15,398 nt of DNA from an uncultured Clostridia bacterium (GTDB lineage Bacteria; Bacillota; Clostridia; Christensenellales; Borkfalkiaceae). The DNA is taken from positions 1 to 15,398 of the forward strand of contig CALVPW010000006.1 of assembly GCA_944354085.1 (NCBI GenBank). The letters run 5' to 3'. Positions 13,990 to 15,398 of this stretch are shown piece by piece. The position numbers and the translations under genes are program-made. A model generated the notes under the pieces. That model saw only the letters and a program-made list of their open reading frames with translations. It was not told where the DNA came from and searched no databases. The first letter of the stretch is position 1. Each line of letters begins with the position of its first letter.

Positions 13990-14683
13990 AATATAAGTTC
14001 GTGAGCGTGTTCACGGTGAGCGCCAACAGGCGGTTTTTGCGTCGCGCGGCGGCGATCATCTCGGGCGTGACGCGCTCGCCCGCCGTGGCGATGGGCGCGC
14101 CGTTCTCGTCGTAGACGCTGCGCTTCACGCGCCGCCCCAACAGGTTGGTGCGGTCAATGCGAAAGGCGTTGGGCGGGGGAGCGGTCGGCTCCGCGGGCGG
14201 CGGAGCTGTGGGCTTTTGTTCGGACATGGGTGGGGGATCCTTCCTGCGGGGGCGGACATGGCTGCGGGACGGAGCGGCAGGCTTCGGCACGTCGGCGGGG
14301 TACACGACGACGCTCTCGCCGATCGCCGCCTGCGCCGCGGGGATGCGTATGCCTTCTCCTTCGCCGATGAGAAGGGAAGGGCTTTCTCCCGTTTCCACGT
14401 CCGTCACGACGCCGAGTTCTTCTCCCGTATACGAAAACGCTCGTTTGCCGACGGGGCACGCGACGCCCGTCGGGGCTTTGAGCCGCGCGTTCCCCGCGAT
14501 CACGGCGTCGCCGACGGCGAGCACGGTGCGCGCGGGCAGGTAGAATTCCTCCTCATCTGCGTCGGCGCAGCACAGGGCGGAGAGCTTTGTCAGATCGCGC
14601 GAAAGACGGGCGGCGGTCACGTAGCCGAGCTTGTCTCCCGTGCGGGTGAGAATGGGTTTTCCGATGAGCGTGGATATCTGCAT
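13988..14683 (-). CDS. PRC-barrel domain protein, two modules
   Basis: A 231-aa soluble protein. Residues 1-60 (LIGKPILTRTGDKLGYVTAARLS...) look like a PRC-barrel, and residues about 75-125 (KRAFSYTGEELGVVTDVETG ... RIPAAQAAIGESVVVYP) like a second. A Pro-rich linker follows (about 130-170), then a basic C-terminal module with NLLGRRVKRSVYDENGAPIATAGERVTPEMI, itself resembling another barrel-like strand set. PRC-barrel proteins of Bacillota include the sporulation-associated YlmC/YmxH group; the role here is unknown. The start has AAGAGGTGA shortly upstream. I could not find a good sigma-A promoter: TTGACA at 14759-14764 (- strand) lacks a matching -10. It is convergent with the ATP-grasp gene and divergent from tRNA-Gln. 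Confidence 0.75.
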   Translation of the reverse strand: MQISTLIGKPILTRTGDKLGYVTAARLSRDLTKLSALCCADADEEEFYLPARTVLAVGDAVIAGNARLKAPTGVACPVGKRAFSYTGEELGVVTDVETGESPSLLIGEGEGIRIPAAQAAIGESVVVYPADVPKPAAPSRSHVRPRRKDPPPMSEQKPTAPPPAEPTAPPPNAFRIDRTNLLGRRVKRSVYDENGAPIATAGERVTPEMIAAARRKNRLLALTVNTLTNLY

Positions 14684-14780
14684 GATTCACCTCTTGCTCT
14701 ATCGTATGCGGCGCGCGCGGGGTATTCTCAAAATTTTTTGCGCGAAAAGAATTTTTTTTGTCAAATCCACCTAAAATCGC

Positions 14781-14809
14781 TTGATAAATTTTCGGATGGG
14801 TGGTAGAAT
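14781..14809 (+). promoter_or_regulatory. Sigma-A promoter of tRNA-Gln
   Basis: -35 TTGATA (14781-14786), 17-bp spacer (14787-14803), -10 TAGAAT (14804-14809) preceded by TGG (extended -10). Transcript start is near 14816, about 34 nt before the tRNA. Confidence 0.85.
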
Positions 14810-14822
14810 AAAACTCCGTTAA

Positions 14823-14836
14823 GGGCGCGCGCGCCC
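14823..14836 (+). promoter_or_regulatory. GC palindrome in tRNA-Gln 5' leader
   Basis: A perfect 14-nt palindrome GGGCGCGCGCGCCC between the promoter and the tRNA. It can fold as a 5-bp stem with a CGCG loop in the pre-tRNA leader that RNase P would remove. Confidence 0.5.
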
Positions 14837-14849
14837 GCAAATCGCATAT

Positions 14850-14924
14850 TGGGGTGTCGCCAAGCGGTAAGGCAACGGACTCTGACTCCGTCATTCGTTG
14901 GTTCGAATCCAGCTACCCCAGCCA
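14850..14924 (+). tRNA. tRNA-Gln (CTG)
   Basis: A complete 75-nt cloverleaf closely resembling E. coli tRNA-Gln, as I recall it. Acceptor 14850-14856 pairs with 14914-14920 including the weak U1-A72 pair typical of tRNA-Gln; discriminator G; CCA encoded at 14922-14924. The anticodon loop CTCTGAC gives anticodon CTG (reads CAG). It lies at the junction with AT-rich DNA carrying an integrase gene, so its 3' end is the probable integration site. Confidence 0.95.
14900..14924 (+). other. Putative attachment site (attL/attR core) in tRNA-Gln 3' end
   Basis: The T-arm and acceptor 3' half of tRNA-Gln is the commonest class of core for tyrosine recombinases. An integrase gene lies about 220 nt away and base composition changes immediately after position 14924. 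The duplicated copy expected at the far end of the element is outside the window, so the exact core is inferred. Confidence 0.5.
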
Positions 14925-14926
14925 TT

Positions 14927-14985
14927 AGACGCTATATATTGTGGTTTTCAGATAAAGAAACACAAAATATGGCGTCTTTCTTTTT
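14927..14985 (+). terminator. Long stem-loop with T-rich tail after tRNA-Gln
   Basis: A 17-position stem with one A.A mismatch and one G.T pair (14927-14943 with 14961-14977), a 17-nt loop, then TTCTTTTT. It starts two bases after the CCA and would end the tRNA transcript. If the tRNA is the attachment site, the terminator is supplied by the element. Confidence 0.6.
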
Positions 14986-15000
14986 GCGCTTTTTTATCTC

Positions 15001-15030
15001 TTCCCCAAATTGGGGAAAGAATTGGGGAAA
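15001..15030. repeat. Repeated AATTGGGGAAA motifs, candidate integrase arm sites
   Basis: AATTGGGGAAA occurs at 15008-15018 and 15020-15030, 12 nt apart (about one helical turn). The first copy is also half of an inverted repeat at 15001-15017 (TTCCCCAA-A-TTGGGGAA). A further direct copy is at 15128-15137. Their position between the att site and int fits integrase or excisionase binding sites. Confidence 0.55.
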
Positions 15031-15075
15031 CTTTTCGGAGTAATTTTTGTCCGTTGCCCTGTATTTTGCTTATTT

Positions 15076-15098
15076 CGCCCGCGAAATCGGGCGTTTTT
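15076..15098 (+). terminator. Second hairpin terminator in the element edge
   Basis: CGCCCG (15076-15081), loop CGAAAT, CGGGCG (15088-15093), then five T and a further T-rich stretch. It points in the + direction and would protect the converging int gene from read-through. Confidence 0.7.
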
Positions 15099-15127
15099 GT
15101 TTGTTTTTTATCTTTTTCAAAAATGGG

Positions 15128-15137
15128 ATTGGGGAAA
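15128..15137 (+). repeat. Third ATTGGGGAAA copy near the int stop codon
   Basis: An exact copy of the 10-nt motif at 15009-15018 and 15021-15030, located 7 nt before the int stop codon. It is probably part of the same set of protein-binding sites. Confidence 0.45.
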
Positions 15138-15143
15138 TTTTTC

Positions 15144-15398
15144 TCAATAAATCACTTTCTCTGCTTCTTTGAGCTGAAATTCGTCCGAATAATGCGTGTA
15201 TACCGTCGACGTGATTGTGCCGCTCAAACTGTGTCCTGCCCAGATGCTTACAACTTCGCTAGCAACGCCGCATTCCTTGCAACGACTGATAAACGTGTGC
15301 CTCAGTTCGTGCGGATGCCGTTCGGGTAAAAGCCGCTTCATGCGCGTGGAGATCGTGTTGAGATTGGTGTTTTTTGCCTTCTCAAAGTCGATAAACGG
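15144..15398 (-). CDS. Tyrosine recombinase (integrase), C-terminal part
   Basis: The reading frame is open to the right edge of the window, so only the last 84 residues are present and the N-terminal domains and start are outside. The catalytic block is clear: HELRHTF gives the H-x-x-R pair (H30 and R33 of the visible part), GH at 55-56 follows at the usual distance, and VYTH supplies the nucleophilic Tyr67, with 11 residues between the His and Tyr instead of the nine usual in XerD. An internal ATG at 15341 is not a plausible start because it would remove most of the catalytic domain. The gene reads toward tRNA-Gln, and its lower GC differs from the rest of the window, consistent with transfer. 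It integrates or excises the element. Confidence 0.88.
   Translation of the reverse strand, partial: PFIDFEKAKNTNLNTISTRMKRLLPERHPHELRHTFISRCKECGVASEVVSIWAGHSLSGTITSTVYTHYSDEFQLKEAEKVIY

Larger units (their letters stand above)
14925..15398. mobile_element. Edge of an integrative element at tRNA-Gln
   Basis: From the end of tRNA-Gln the sequence becomes clearly AT-rich compared with the GC-rich window before it. It contains a long stem-loop, three direct copies of ATTGGGGAAA plus one inverted, and the C-terminal part of a tyrosine recombinase reading toward the tRNA. This matches the integrase end of a prophage or integrative element. Its type and cargo cannot be told from here. Confidence 0.7.

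Noticed and set aside
14736..14764. Sigma-A promoter for the PRC-barrel gene based on TTGACA
   Set aside because: The position 17 nt downstream reads GCAAAA, which is not a -10; no better hexamer fits at 16-19 nt.
14898..15329. 143-codon + strand frame after tRNA-Gln
   Set aside because: It starts inside the tRNA, crosses two hairpin terminators and runs antisense to the integrase.
1..15398. CRISPR array or insertion sequence
   Set aside because: No regularly spaced repeats of CRISPR length and no transposase with terminal inverted repeats are visible.

Overview
The window is about 15.4 kb of GC-rich bacterial chromosome that turns AT-rich over its last ~470 bases. It looks like a high-GC member of the Clostridia (Bacillota), possibly near Christensenellales, although the lineage is inferred and not proven. 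Supporting signs are strong AGGAGG-type ribosome binding sites on most genes, an AddAB (not RecBCD) recombination nuclease, a tilS-hpt pair, a partial initiator tRNA closely resembling the Bacillus one, and sigma-A-like promoters, three of which carry an extended -10 (TGG before the hexamer).

Layout, left to right: (1) 1-295, a tRNA cluster: the 3' part of tRNA-fMet, elongator tRNA-Met and tRNA-Glu, with two intrinsic terminators. (2) 330-2160, tilS and hpt overlapping on the + strand, closed by a perfect bidirectional terminator. (3) 2191-3174, a lipoprotein of unknown function on the - strand, divergent from (4) 3347-9669, addB and addA overlapping by 4 nt: the double-strand-break repair helicase-nuclease. 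(5) 9739-10350, an unrecognised small membrane protein with a terminator. (6) 10494-13035, a GTG-started flippase-like membrane protein of the LPG-synthase-TM family followed after one base by a GT4 glycosyltransferase, driven by a consensus promoter (TTGACA-N17-TATAAT). The pair plausibly makes and moves a glycolipid. (7) 13086-13961, a RimK-like ATP-grasp ligase directly behind a terminator. (8) 13988-14683 on the - strand, a two-module PRC-barrel protein. (9) 14781-14924, tRNA-Gln(CTG) with its own promoter. (10) 14925 to the end, the edge of an integrative element: AT-rich DNA, short repeated motifs resembling integrase arm sites, and the C-terminal part of a tyrosine recombinase reading toward the tRNA.

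Most of the window is housekeeping. The points that stand out are: AddB lacks the usual N-terminal Walker A; four protein genes have a GC-rich hairpin in the leader abutting or within a few bases of the Shine-Dalgarno; two neighbouring tRNAs each carry one T-stem mismatch; and tRNA-Gln appears to be the attachment site of an element whose cargo lies beyond the right edge. I saw no clearly new multi-gene system inside the window.
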